Below, in pieces: positions 33,398 to 44,900 of a DNA stretch of 64,000 bases. A program made the position numbers and the translations under genes. The notes below the pieces were generated by a model. It was not told the DNA's origin, searched no databases, and saw nothing but the letters and a program-made list of their open reading frames with translations. The stretch spans positions 654,871 to 718,870 of the forward strand of contig JADQAV010000010.1 in assembly GCA_019775845.1 (NCBI GenBank), given 5' to 3'. The first letter of the stretch is position 1. The number at the start of each line of letters is the position of its first letter. The stretch is from Myrmaecium sp. VS I D KN 1 (lineage: Eukaryota > Ascomycota > Dothideomycetes > Valsariales > Valsariaceae).

Positions 33398-36300
33398 ATG
33401 GACGACCCGGGCGATGCCACTCAGGCCGCGACACAAGAGATCTTTGACCCTCGCCGCTTAGGGAGGAACAACTCCGGCTTGGCGGAGACGGACATATCGG
33501 ACGTGATTTGCATCCTTCACCCAAGTTCGCCCGCTGCTTGTCGTATCGTTGAGGATACTGCGCTGAGATCCCCACAGCACGTGCTTTTCCAAGGAAGCGG
33601 CAATGCGGTCCGTGACAACATAGTTGACCCGGAGGAGGAAGAGACCTTCATAGAGGCGCCTACCGAGCCAGAGCTACTGAACGTTCCAAGCGCTGGTCAA
33701 AATGCGACAGATATCGCACTGCGCTTCTCCTCTCGGACCCGCAGGGAGTTTTTGGGATTCGCCTTTGGTCGTAACGCCAGCATGTGCGATATTGTACTCG
33801 GGATGCCGTCCGTCAAACGTGTTAGCAATCTGCATTTTCGGATCTACCTTAATGAAGCCGGCATTGTTATGCTGGAGGACACATCAACAAATGGGACAAT
33901 GGTTGACAACGTATTGCTTAAGGGCAAGCGTCCTGAACATGAATCGACTAGAATGCTTTCCCCCGGATCTTTGATCCAGATATTATCGCCCGTTGAAGCC
34001 GAGAAAATCAGGTTCATTGTCCGTATCCCGTCTCGAGAGGGGCATGAAGAAGCGTATGGTCAACGCTTCCTCGATTACATGACTCGGGTGGAGGCTGCGC
34101 ATGCCAATGCCCTTCCTCATCAAGCGCGACCTGGACAGGTTGGGCCTTCCAACGGTACTGGCGGTGGCGTGTCAAAACGCCCTTTCCTCAGTAATACGTC
34201 GTACACTCACGGTATGCGATGGAACGGTGGGGAAACGTACAACGTGGTCGGTCGGTTAGGCCAGGGTGCTTTCGCGACCGTTTACAAGCTTGCAACGGCT
34301 ATGGACGGCGTGCTGCTAGCAGCCAAAGAGCTGGAAAAAAGGCGCTTCATGAAGAATGGACAGCTTGACCAAAAGTTGGACAACGAGATGCGGATCATGC
34401 AAGAACTGAAACATCCGAATATTGTCGAGTACAAGGACTACTGCGACGTCGGTGACAATCTATATATCATCATGGAATACGTTCCTTGCGGGGACCTTCA
34501 AGGTTATCTGCAGCAGCGTGGCGTACTCCCGGAGCCAGAAGCTAGAGAGATGTCGCGCCAGATACTCAGCTCATTGGTCTATCTGCACAACCAAAAGATC
34601 ACGCATCGAGATATTAAACCCGACAACATCCTGATCGCCAGCTTAGACCCTTTCGTGGTGAAGCTATCGGACTTCGGACTTTCAAAGGTGGTCAAGAACA
34701 ATGAGACCTTCCTGAAGACGTTCTGCGGCACGCTGCTGTACTGCGCCCCGGAAGTTTTCCCGCACTATGAAGCTCACGCAGCTACGAAGCGGACGAAACG
34801 CCGAAGAAACGCCCATGGACACAGGGTGTATCACTCGTACAGCTCGTCGGTTGACATCTGGTCTTATGCCGCCGTTTTATGGTTCGCTCTGTGCGGCAGC
34901 CCACCGTTCGAAGGCGTTGCGGACCACACAGGCCGTGGCATGTTCGAGAAAATCATGAACACACCCTTGGACCCTACTCCACTGATTGAGTGTGGAGTAT
35001 CCGCAGAGGCGATCGATCTATTGCTCAAAATGCTCAACACCGATCCTGCGGCCCGGCCTACCGAGCAGGACTGCCTCAGACACCCTTGGTTAGATGATGG
35101 GAGCACAGTTCCGGAGCAGAATCAGCTCGACGTCATCGAGGAGGAAGAGGATGCCGATTCTGGGGCCGCAGGGGCTGAGCAGCCGCCTTTTCCCGCTGAC
35201 GCGCAGCTCTCGCAGCTCTCGCAGCTTTCGATTCATGAGTTTCCCGAGTTGGAAGATGGCGAAGACGAGCTTGAGTTCGACGACAACGATTTCGATTTTC
35301 TAGATGAGCTGGGTCGATCCAAACGCGTCAAAACCGATGGGTCCTTTCCACGGCATCGGCGGAGCTCTCAAGGCGGTCCCGAGCCACACTCCACGGCCTC
35401 TCCAAAGGCGTTCGAGTTTGATGAGATAAGAACACCTCGTCGCCAAAAACCTCGGCTCTTTGGTGAGATTGGCGAATCCGCCTTCGAGAGCTCTGGGATC
35501 TTGGGCGACCATACCAATCTGGCCTTGTCGATCGACGGTTCATCTGTTACCAACGTTCGTGAGGATGGATATGCGAACGACCAAGCTGCGTCGGGTGCCT
35601 CCAGCCTTCTTGGGGCTGAATCTATGGTGAGAGACTTACACATGACATCGGCAGCTTCCACAAACCTGCCACAAGCTCCCCCAACTGAGCCGACTATACC
35701 CCGAACACCCGATGGCTCTCAGCACCCATCAACCGGCATTCGTCCATCGCAGGAAGAGACTCCAAAAGCGAAACCAACGTACAGCAGGCAAATTCATCTT
35801 CCGAGGACGGCGTCGTACTACTACGATCCTTACCGGCCGGAAACGCATACTTTAGAGTATGCTTCGAAAGTCAGTGGAAGAGACTTTGTCTCCGAGGCGA
35901 AAGCAGCGCGAGGCACCAGCGTGTCCATACCGAACACGATGTCGGCGTTCAGCCAAGAGGGCATCGAGCTCGGGTCGGAAGAGAACAGTACGTGCAACGA
36001 ATCGGAGGCGGACTCAGAGCAGCAACTTCCGACGCCGCAGAAAGACGACGAGTTCGTGCATCCGCCGGTGCTGCTGGGCAAGCTGAGCAGCACCAAGGAC
36101 TCCTTCGTGAACATCGTGCTGCGGATGGAGGAGCGGAAGTGCTCCTGGGGCCGGAAACCGGGCAACAGCCACACGTACGAGGACGTGTACGACACGCGGA
36201 TCCCCAAGCAGGCCTTCGCGCTCTTCTACTACGCCGACGAGATCAAGGCGGCCGAGGCGGCGGGCCGGGACTGGACGACGCTCGACGACCTCGAGGTGTG

Positions 36301-36541
36301 CGTGTACACGCGCTCGCGCAACGGCATCCGCGTCAACGGCGTCTACCTCCCGCCCGTGACGAGCGAGGGCAAGATCCCGTACGGGCACCTGCGCTCGGCG
36401 GATGTGCTGACCATCTTCGAGGACCCGCGCAAGGGGGAGAAGCTGGAGTTTCAGTGCGAGTTTTATCATGGGAAAGCGGCGGACCCGCGTGCGAAGGGGG
36501 AGCGGTTTGAGGTCTTGACGAAGCCGGATTGGGGCCCGTGA
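33398..36541 (+). CDS. FHA-domain Ser/Thr checkpoint-type kinase (CAMK/Rad53-Chk2 class)
   Basis: Intronless, 1047 aa, ATG at 33398. An N-terminal FHA domain at about 115-205 keeps the phosphothreonine-binding landmarks: GRN at 123-125, SNLHF at 143-147 and TNG at 164-166. The kinase domain runs from about 282 to 568: G-loop GQGAFATV, Lys at about 310 (AAKEL), HRDIKPDN at about 403-410, DFG at about 425-427, APE and a closing HPWLDD. After a long Ser/Glu-rich region with several SQ/TQ sites the C-terminus (about 890-1035) resembles a second, diverged FHA fold (SWGRKPGNSHTYED, SRNGIRVNG). FHA-kinase-FHA is the layout of Rad53. Such kinases relay DNA-damage or meiotic signals in the nucleus. 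Filamentous fungi carry more than one Chk2-like kinase, so no symbol is given. Confidence 0.88.
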   Translation: MDDPGDATQAATQEIFDPRRLGRNNSGLAETDISDVICILHPSSPAACRIVEDTALRSPQHVLFQGSGNAVRDNIVDPEEEETFIEAPTEPELLNVPSAGQNATDIALRFSSRTRREFLGFAFGRNASMCDIVLGMPSVKRVSNLHFRIYLNEAGIVMLEDTSTNGTMVDNVLLKGKRPEHESTRMLSPGSLIQILSPVEAEKIRFIVRIPSREGHEEAYGQRFLDYMTRVEAAHANALPHQARPGQVGPSNGTGGGVSKRPFLSNTSYTHGMRWNGGETYNVVGRLGQGAFATVYKLATAMDGVLLAAKELEKRRFMKNGQLDQKLDNEMRIMQELKHPNIVEYKDYCDVGDNLYIIMEYVPCGDLQGYLQQRGVLPEPEAREMSRQILSSLVYLHNQKITHRDIKPDNILIASLDPFVVKLSDFGLSKVVKNNETFLKTFCGTLLYCAPEVFPHYEAHAATKRTKRRRNAHGHRVYHSYSSSVDIWSYAAVLWFALCGSPPFEGVADHTGRGMFEKIMNTPLDPTPLIECGVSAEAIDLLLKMLNTDPAARPTEQDCLRHPWLDDGSTVPEQNQLDVIEEEEDADSGAAGAEQPPFPADAQLSQLSQLSIHEFPELEDGEDELEFDDNDFDFLDELGRSKRVKTDGSFPRHRRSSQGGPEPHSTASPKAFEFDEIRTPRRQKPRLFGEIGESAFESSGILGDHTNLALSIDGSSVTNVREDGYANDQAASGASSLLGAESMVRDLHMTSAASTNLPQAPPTEPTIPRTPDGSQHPSTGIRPSQEETPKAKPTYSRQIHLPRTASYYYDPYRPETHTLEYASKVSGRDFVSEAKAARGTSVSIPNTMSAFSQEGIELGSEENSTCNESEADSEQQLPTPQKDDEFVHPPVLLGKLSSTKDSFVNIVLRMEERKCSWGRKPGNSHTYEDVYDTRIPKQAFALFYYADEIKAAEAAGRDWTTLDDLEVCVYTRSRNGIRVNGVYLPPVTSEGKIPYGHLRSADVLTIFEDPRKGEKLEFQCEFYHGKAADPRAKGERFEVLTKPDWGP

Positions 36542-38710
36542 GTTGAGATCGTTGATACAGCAGTAGAGTTCCGTTGCGGACACACGGTGAGCGGCGGTCT
36601 GCAGTATGTCAAGTCATTTTGGCTCCGAACTTACGGGCGGTCACTTTCGGATCTCAGGTCGGAAGGGTATGATTCAGGACTTGGAGTGGTTTTCCTTGAT
36701 GATCACTTTTTCTTTCTTCCCTTTCTTCCTCGGTTCCATCTCTCTTCTCACCATGCGATTCCCAAAGAAGACACTATGCTTTTATTTCCTCTTTCCCTTT
36801 CTTTGGGGTGGTTCAGCAAGATTCTTTACGTTCTCCTTCTTTCTTTCTATATGAACGATTGAGGAATCGACGACTCTAGTGAAAAGCAGATGCGGAAGGA
36901 TGAAGGAAGAAGTTTTGACGGAATAGGATCACGAGCGTATCAGCGCCGCTGCCATCACATATTACCTTATAGTCATATGTAACACGATTTATTCGATAGA
37001 AAGGGTGCTGTTGTTATATATTTTCCTTTTAAGATAGCGAGCTTTTATAATCTGAGTACGTAGATTAGTAAATACGTTGTATACTGCAGCTACACCTTCT
37101 ATAGATATATATAGATCAGACTGATCAGACTCAGACGATGTCGTGATATAGAAGTAGTACTTATATGTCTATCCTATCGACTGAGATGGAGAGAGCGAAT
37201 GTGAGTCCGTGTGCAAGTGATTATCGGGATCAAGCAAGGCTGAGACACTCGGGCTCATGAGCGATGTGTGTGGCTAGTGAGTGGATATGTGTGACGTCAA
37301 AGAAACAACATGCGGTTGTGGTCAAAACATGGCGCACCATCGTGCCATGGATTTGGATGAAACTTCTCTACGCCACACGTGCTACATACTAGTATCTTTC
37401 CCTGTTTCATCCTCCTCCTCCTCCTGCCACTGCTGCCTCCACAGCCCACGTGAATGAAATGGATGGATGTGGTTGTGGTTATGGTTGCTGTGGCGAGTGG
37501 CGTAGGATGTGTGGCGAGTGAGTGGCATCCTCCCATCCGGTCCGCACTGCCACCACCTTGATCAGCCACCGTCCTCTCCGAAGAGTTCAACCTCTTGTGA
37601 TTACCTACCTAACCCCTTCATCTCCGGATTTTCTTCCTGATTTGTTCTCGTTCCGCATCCTCTGGTTTTGTAAATACCTTCATTGCCAGGTGATGTGAAA
37701 CTCGTTTAGCATGGTGTTGATCTTCGCTTAGGTACCATCCATGGTTTGCCAGTTGGTGTGAAGAAAGTGGGAAGCGAGGGCTGATATCTCCCTCGTCCCG
37801 GTTTTTTTTGCAGACACTAAACACCCACCACCACCACCACCATCATCATCATCAACATCAATCAACATCAACATTCAACATCATCACTCTTCAGGCTGTG
37901 ATTCGCATCCATCAATCAAACCATGTGCGGATCTGCAGCCGAGTTCGCGCCGCCCGCTTGGCCCGCCAATCAAAAGGTCAACTACCGTAACTAATTCACT
38001 CCGGGGGGAAAGCCAGCCGTGCCAGCCGAGCCATCTGATCCATCACCACCTCCCGTCACCTCTCGCTTTCTTCCCCACTCATTTTTTCCCTTCCCGCCGG
38101 CCGCCCATGATGATGTCAACGCCCCCCCCATTCCCGGCCCATTCCCCCGGGGGAGCCATTCAGCCACCGCGCTGGCGCCGCCGCCCATGTGTGCAGTGCC
38201 AATCTCACGTTGCCGGAGTGCAAATCCACTCAACTCACGCCCCTATCCGACCCAATTAGTCTCTTCCCCCCTCCACATCCTCGCCCTCGGTCCTGTTTAA
38301 CCTTGACCGTCCTGTTCCGTTTCCTTGTTTTCTTCTCTCTTCTCTCTCTCTCTCTCTCTCTTTTCTCCCTCTCTCACTCACGCACACACACGCGCGCCAT
38401 TTCCACTCCCTCGGTCGTTTCTGCAGCGAACAGACAGACGATGATAAGGCGTTGCTGTCTTGTCCCACTTCTCTCCTTCGATTCCATTACCCATCCTGTC
38501 CCTGTCCTGCGCGAACAGCATCACCAACGACAGTCTTTTTCCCCCCAATCCATTCCTTAACCGGTATACCCCACAACAACAGTAATCTCATCGCTGTGTG
38601 AGGGCCCGATACGTCCGTTTCGTGGAGGAACATACACCCTTCCGTAATTGCAATTGCGATACCCCCCACCCACCACCGACACCAGACATTCACTGCCCGA
38701 GGAGGCGGTC
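36542..38710. other. 2.2-kb intergenic interval, lipase promoter
   Basis: Left: 3' flank of the FHA kinase, AT-richer between 36.95 and 37.15 kb. Right: the long 5' flank of the lipase gene with a CAC/CAT triplet run at about 37828-37860 and a (TC)n tract at 38333-38361. No coding region is supported. Confidence 0.5.
38333..38361. repeat. (TC)n microsatellite in lipase 5' flank
   Basis: TC dinucleotide run with little interruption, some 350 bp upstream of the lipase start codon, within a longer CT-rich leader. Confidence 0.9.
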
Positions 38711-41245
38711 ATGGTCTCGTCAGCGCAAGTCGGACACCGTCTCGCCTTGAAAGAGACCGGCAAGACCGAAGCGGCGGTCGAGTATGCCCGCCAGGCCGAG
38801 CGCCTGGGCCAGTTCACGTACGACCAGCAGAACGAGAAGACGGGCTACACCCAGGCCACCGAGGCCAAGTTCATCACCGGCCAGGACCCCGTCATCGAGA
38901 CCGTCGATGGCGGCCGCCTGCCCGCCGTGCCCATCGAGGAGGCCGCCAAGCTCAACCGGCTGAAGGACATCCTCGAGGACCGCGACCCGTCCGAGAGCGC
39001 GCCGGTCAAGAGCGTCACCCGCGAGGCCCTCGACGGCACCATCCACGGCGCCCACCCCATCGGCGACGAGGCCTCGCGGGAAGGCCGGAAGCCGGAGGCC
39101 CTGCTCCGCGAGGCCGTCCCGCCCGCCCGCACCGACCCGCTGTTCCCGCCGCTGCCCATGTACGGCCCGCCGACGCCGATGCGCAACCTGCAGTGCTGGT
39201 TCTTCCGCTGCTCGTCCGCCGTCCTGTCCTTCTGCTTCCTCCTGGTGATCATGCTGGGTGCGCTGTTCACGAGCATCCCCGGCGCGCTGGACTACGCGTG
39301 GAAGAAGGCGACGTTCCGCGATCCGGACGAGGGCCGGCCGTTCTACGCGGAGGAGCAGCGGCGGAAGAAGCAGCGGCAGGAAGCGGAGCGCGCGTGGCTG
39401 CGGCGGCAGCAGCAGCAGCAGCAGCAGAAGAAGCAGGGTGCGGCGGCGGCGGCGGCTGCGGCGAATGCGACGGCGAACGTCGATGTGGAGAAGGAGGATG
39501 GTGGGAGGACGGAGGAGGAGAAGCGGGAGGCGGATGAGTACGAGCCGCTGGAGGGCGGACCGGACCCGCTGGTGTGCGACGTGGGCTACTACGCGCGCCG
39601 GGTCGGGCTGGACTGCGAGACGTTCTGGGTGCAGACGGAGGACGGGTTCATCCTGGAGCTGTGGCACGTGTACGACCCGCGGGAGTACCGCCCCGCCAAG
39701 TCGAGCGAGCGGGCGCCGCACGGGCCGGACAACTTCCCGGCGGGGCAGACGGAGCGCGGGAGTCGGGAGGGGGCGTCGGGGGCGCAGTTCCCGCCCGGGC
39801 GGAAGCGGTACCCGGTGCTGCTGATGCACGGGCTGCTGCAGTCGGCCGGGGCGTACTGCTGCAACGACGACGACAGCCTGGCCTTCTTCCTGGCCAAGTC
39901 CGGGTACGACGTGTGGCTGGGCAACAACCGGTGCGGCTTCCGGCCGCGGCACAACCTGCTCGGGTACGAGGACCCCCGGATGTGGGCCTGGAACATCCGC
40001 CAGATGGGCGTCATGGACCTGCCCGCCCTCGTCTCCCGCGTCCTGTCCGAGACGGGATTCCCCAAGCTCGGCCTCGTCGCCCACAGCCAGGGCACCACCC
40101 AGACCTTCGTCGCCCTGGCGCGGGAGCAGCGACCCGACATCGGCGACAAGATCTCCGTCTTCTGCGCGCTCGCGCCGGCCGTCTACGCCGGCCCGCTGAT
40201 CGGGAAGATGTACCTCAAGTTCATGCGGGTGATCAGCCCGGGCATGTTCCGGGCCATCTTCGGCATCCACGCCTTCATCCCCTTCATGATGCGCATGCAC
40301 GCCTGCCTGCCCGCGCGCTGGTACGGCTTCATGGGCTACCTGGTCTTCAGCTTCCTGTTCAACTGGTCGGACGCGCAGTGGGACCGAGGGCTCCGCGACC
40401 GGCTCTTCCAGTTCGCGCCCGTCTACGTGAGCGCGGAGAGCATGCGCTGGTGGCTCGGCCGCGAGTGCTTCGCCCGCCAGAAGTGCATCCTCGCCACCCG
40501 GGAGGAGAAGCGGATCGAGGAGCAGGAGGACGAGGAGGAGGATCGGATGCGGAAGTATTTCAAGTGGGATAAGCCTCATCCGTCCGAGCGCGTCCGCGAA
40601 GTCTCCTCCCGTTCGAGCTCCGATGAGGACGAGGACGACAACTCCTCCGATTCTTCCGCTCCCTCATCCTCCTCTTCTCCTTCCTCCTCTTCCTCCTCCT
40701 CCTCCTCCTCCTCCTCCTCCGACGAAGACACCCCCACCCACCACCGCCACATCTCCACCGGCGACCCTGTCGTCGGCCCCGACCCCGTCGCCCTACCACC
40801 CCCCGCCCGACACCGGAAAAAAGACCGAGGCCGCTACGCATGGTACACGCGCCAAGCGCCCCCCATGGCCTTCTGGATCTGCGGCTCGGACGACCTGGTC
40901 GACGGCCGTCGGCTGCTCCGCCGCTTCTCCCGGGGCCGCGAGCCCTTCGTCGACGTCGTCCACGCCACCGTCCTCCGCGGCTACGAGCACCTCGACGTCC
41001 TCTGGGCCATGGACGCCGTCGACAAGGTCGGCAAGGAGGTTCGTGAGGTCCTGTGGCGCACGGCGCCGGAGGACTGCAAGCGCGTCTGTCGTGTTCCCCG
41101 TGGCTGCGAGCACGTGCGCGAGCCGTATCGCAAGGTCGAGGGTCGGTGTGAGGTTGTGGAGGAGCAGCTGAGCGCTGAGGGTGGGTTGGAGGCGGATCGG
41201 AGGGAGCGCCGGGAGAAGGCGAGGAGGATGGGGCGGGAGCATTGA
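38711..41245 (+). CDS. membrane-anchored sterol-ester/triglyceride lipase (alpha/beta hydrolase)
   Basis: Intronless, 844 aa from ATG at 38711, the first ATG of the frame. One transmembrane segment at about 167-190 (SSAVLSFCFLLVIMLGALF) divides a polar N-terminus from a Gln/Ala-rich linker and the catalytic part. The abhydro-lipase lid region starts at about 295 (DVGYYARRVGLDCETFWVQT), followed by LLMHGLLQSAG and the nucleophile elbow HSQGT with Ser at about 459. The acid is probably in CGSDDLVDG (about 722) and the His in GYEHLDVLW (about 759). Between them sits a Ser/Asp-rich insertion. The layout matches the Yeh1/Yeh2/Tgl1 group of yeast steryl ester hydrolases, which act at lipid droplets or the plasma membrane. 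GC content is visibly higher than in neighbouring genes. The exact substrate cannot be told. Confidence 0.87.
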   Translation: MVSSAQVGHRLALKETGKTEAAVEYARQAERLGQFTYDQQNEKTGYTQATEAKFITGQDPVIETVDGGRLPAVPIEEAAKLNRLKDILEDRDPSESAPVKSVTREALDGTIHGAHPIGDEASREGRKPEALLREAVPPARTDPLFPPLPMYGPPTPMRNLQCWFFRCSSAVLSFCFLLVIMLGALFTSIPGALDYAWKKATFRDPDEGRPFYAEEQRRKKQRQEAERAWLRRQQQQQQQKKQGAAAAAAAANATANVDVEKEDGGRTEEEKREADEYEPLEGGPDPLVCDVGYYARRVGLDCETFWVQTEDGFILELWHVYDPREYRPAKSSERAPHGPDNFPAGQTERGSREGASGAQFPPGRKRYPVLLMHGLLQSAGAYCCNDDDSLAFFLAKSGYDVWLGNNRCGFRPRHNLLGYEDPRMWAWNIRQMGVMDLPALVSRVLSETGFPKLGLVAHSQGTTQTFVALAREQRPDIGDKISVFCALAPAVYAGPLIGKMYLKFMRVISPGMFRAIFGIHAFIPFMMRMHACLPARWYGFMGYLVFSFLFNWSDAQWDRGLRDRLFQFAPVYVSAESMRWWLGRECFARQKCILATREEKRIEEQEDEEEDRMRKYFKWDKPHPSERVREVSSRSSSDEDEDDNSSDSSAPSSSSSPSSSSSSSSSSSSSDEDTPTHHRHISTGDPVVGPDPVALPPPARHRKKDRGRYAWYTRQAPPMAFWICGSDDLVDGRRLLRRFSRGREPFVDVVHATVLRGYEHLDVLWAMDAVDKVGKEVREVLWRTAPEDCKRVCRVPRGCEHVREPYRKVEGRCEVVEEQLSAEGGLEADRRERREKARRMGREH
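40658..40722. repeat. (TCC)n triplet tract coding for poly-Ser in the lipase
   Basis: Imperfect TCC/TCT triplets giving a poly-serine run within the insertion between the catalytic Ser and the catalytic Asp of the lipase. Confidence 0.85.
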
Positions 41246-41962
41246 GTTCCCATGTTTTTTTTTCTTTGTGTCGTTCCGCATACCCGTCGCGCACGTTCTG
41301 CTTGTTGATGCTTTTACCTTATTTTTTTTTACTAGACCTTTGTCTTCTTCCTTCTTCTTCTTTGTACAACCCCCCTTCTCTTCATTTCATTTTAATCCTT
41401 TTTCCCTTCTTCACTTCCCCCCTTTTGTCATTGAGTAACAGGCTCCCCCCCCTTTTTTTTCATGTTTTTGATGGTTGGTTCATGATATCCCTTTTCACAC
41501 AACCCTCTATTTTTCACTGTTGGTATACCCCCCTTTTCTTCTTGTTCCTCTTCTTTTCTCTTTCTCAGCCGTTCGGTGGCGTAATCTACCGCCACTACCA
41601 GCGAGCTGTATGTATATGCATACACTATATGCGTTTTATTTTCTTTACTTCGTTGTAGATAGTGACGCAGACGTACATACAATTTTCTTCTTTTCCAAAG
41701 ACCCAGTCATACTCTCAATATGTCAATACAACTCTTCATTGCTTGCGTGCTTGCTTGCTTGAGATGAATGATAAGTTGATGATGCGCCGCTATGGTGCTG
41801 GCAGCATATGTATGCACGGTGACTTGCTTTGACGATGGATGGCGTGCACTGCGAAGAGAGGGAAAAGCAAGAGAAGAATAGAAAGAAGGCACGAAGAACG
41901 AAGAGATTGATATTAAGAACGAATAGGGCCGTCCACTTATCCAACAGACCGAGCCGAGACGC
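41246..41962. other. intergenic, convergent 3' flanks of lipase and PEX6
   Basis: T- and CT-rich 3' flank of the lipase followed by the 3' flank of PEX6, which is read leftwards. A short TTGC run lies near 41745-41760. No gene is supported. Confidence 0.55.
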
Positions 41963-44900
41963 TCAATCGTACAGTCCTTCATCGCCCTGAGCCGCATCAC
42001 CAAATCCATCCATCGCCGTCTCCGCCCCCGCCCCCGTCTCCATCGCCTTTCCCTTTCCCTTGCCCTTCCGCGTCGCGGCGCCATCACTACCACCCCCACC
42101 GTCGCCATTCGCGTCCGCAGCAACCGCACCCTTACTAGCGCCTCCGTCGTCCCTCTGTGTCGGTCCGTCACCTCCAAGTCGAATAACATAATCCTCCTCA
42201 TCACCCACCGGCACGCTCCTCACCGCCCCATCCTCCGCCAAAAACTCCTCCTGCACCTCCTCCGGCCCCATCACCGCGGCCTTGCCCTTACCCTTACCCT
42301 TGCCCTTACCATTCCCCATCCACGAATCCGCTTCCACCGCCGGCGACGCAGCCGTCCCGCGCCCAACCTCCCGCGCAATTCGCTCCTGCACCCGCGCATG
42401 CTCCGCCCTCTTCCGCTCCCCCTCCCCCTCAAACGTCGCGCGGACGCGCTCGTAGTGGCGCAGCTCGTCCGCGCTGACGGACGGGACCAGCTCGCGCTTC
42501 GCGTCGAGGAAGTCCTGCTCGCGGACGACGACCTGGGTGTCGGCCGCGGTGGCGTGGTGGTCGAAGAAGTGCGGGATCGAGATGGGCGCGGCGCCCGGTC
42601 GGGCCGCCTGCCGCGCTTCGTTGAGCGCGGCGACCTTCTGGTCCACGAGCCGGGCCGAGCGCGTGATCGCTTTGAGCATGGCGTCTGAGCAGAGCGCGTA
42701 CAGGTCGGCGCCCGTGTACGTGAAGGGCAGGAGGGAGGCGACTCGGCGGAGGTCGAGGTCCGGATCGAGCGTAAACCTGCCGAAAGATTAGCGATACTGT
42801 TGGAATAAGGTCACGAGGGGGTAGACTTACTTCCGTGTTAACGCCTGCAGGATGGTCAACTGCTTCTCGTGCGTGTCGCTCACACCGAGGTACAGCATCT
42901 TGTCGAACCGGCCCGGCCGCAGCAAAGCTTGATCCAGCAGATCCGGCCGGTTGGTCGCACCGATGACGAAGACGCCACCGGCACCTTCCGCGCCATCGCT
43001 CATCCCATCCAGCTCCGCAAGCAATTGCGAGACGATACGATCCATCACTCCTCCACTGTCGCCTTGGTTTCCTCGCTTTGGCGCGACGCTGTCCAGCTCG
43101 TCGAAGAAAACAACGCAGGGCCGAGCATCGCGAGCGCGCTGGAACACCCTCCGCACGTTCGCTTCCGACTCACCGATATACATGTTCAGCAGCTCGGGCC
43201 CCTTGACGGAGAAGAAGTTGAGCGAGAACTCCGTTGCAATGGCCTTGGCCAGCAATGTCTTGCCCGTACCAGGAGGACCGTAGAACAGGATACCGCTCCG
43301 CTTCTTCATGCCCTTCGCGAAGAGCTCTGGTCGAGAGAGCGGTAGTTGGATCGTTTCCATGACTGCTTCCTTGACGTGCGACAGTCCACCGACGTCGGAC
43401 CAGGAGACGTTGGGGATCTTCGGAGCTCCGATGGCATCCGCGAAGTTCTTGCGGGCGGCGTCAACGGCGCTTGTAAAGTCAGACAGAGTGAGCCCAATTG
43501 CTGCCGGTCCGCCGGCCAATTCGATGTCCCTCAAAGTAATGGGGAGGCTGTTCCTTGGTGATGCTTGAGTTAGAGATTTAGCTGCGGACTGTGCGAGGCC
43601 TTCGAGACGGTTGTGCTTCGCTACAACTGCTCGATCGACAACATCCACGAGATCACCAGCGACAAGAGCAGCAGTCTTCACGGCGACACTGGAGAGTTCG
43701 ACGTCTGGGGCTAGCTGTAAGCCTCGCTCCTCGACTATCCCACGCAAGATCCCTTCTCTTTCGCCTTCATCTGGGGCGGACATTTCCAGCTCGTGAGTGA
43801 AGATACTGCGCACGCTGTCCGGGATCTTGTCGATATCCGTGGTCGTTGCGATGAGCACTCGAAAGCTGGAGAAGATATTCTTCAGAGTCGTGGTCATGCG
43901 GTCCGAATTGAGAGCCTCGATGTGCTCGATGAGCAACGCAGTATATTCCGCACCGCAAGCGAGCGCACGATCCGCTCGCATTTGGAGGAAGCCTTCGGCT
44001 TTCACATCGCCGCCTCCTTGGCTGCCTTCCGTGACGATATCGAACGCATCGACTCTGAATGTATGAAGACCGATATCCTCGCAGGCCTTCACAGCCACCG
44101 TGGACTTACCGATGTGCCGTTGTGTTGAGCTCAGGAGAATACCCAGAGGAGGCAGACCTAGCTGTGCCGAGCGTGGACTGGTCGCAGCGGACACAAGCCC
44201 TCTTAGGCGATGGCGGAGAGACGAAATGTAGGGCTTTGGCAGTTCTGCTACGCCTTGATATCGGCCTGCAGCGAAGCTCGATCGGGGAGCTCTTTTAGCT
44301 CCCAAGTAATACTGCCATGGGTTATTCATCGTAGCGGGGACTTTGCCCTGCGCAACGCCTACAGTCGTTTCCTTCCGGATGCTGCTGACATCCACTGAAA
44401 CAACGCCGCCCCAAGGATCCTGGTCTTCGCCATCCACACCGTCCTCCCTGGCGGATGGACTCACGCTGCCTACCTTGAACCATGCAATGCTCTTGGGAGT
44501 CCACGACTCCGCATTCGTGGATTCGCTAGCGTTGATCCATTTCGACCTAGCCAGCAGCTCATCGCTCCCGTCTTCGCTTTCGGCATTATTGCCTTGATAT
44601 ACCGCCTTGCCTAGCTTTTCGTCGATGGCGATGCCAACCAAGTCCCCATTCTTGAGTATTCTTCGCTTGTTTTCAAAGTACTCTTTTAACCCACTGAACA
44701 AGCTAGGCTGTAACAGCATATCTGTGGAGAGCGGCGTCGAAAGCTTGAGCAGCGTGAGTTCTTTGGCCTTTGGCGGCAAAGAAGCGGCTGTGATCCTGTT
44801 GGTGTCCATCATTGTCCGCGGAACACTGGACGTCCGCGGCGGTGACAATGCTGTGATCTTGAGATGCGACGGCTCCCCTAAGTTTGCCAGTAGAACAGGA

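Noticed and set aside
36014-36583. Antisense frame over the 3' end of the FHA kinase gene
   Set aside because: A shadow of the GC-rich sense frame; no domain and no promoter-like context.
38720-40579. 619-codon open frame antisense to the lipase
   Set aside because: It mirrors a very GC-rich gene; the translation is Arg/Leu/Ala simple sequence without motifs, while the opposite strand has an intact hydrolase triad.
42262-42312. Telomere-like hexamer repeat
   Set aside because: The unit is CCCTTA/CCCTTG, not CCCTAA, and it lies inside the PEX6 coding frame as Gly-Lys codons.
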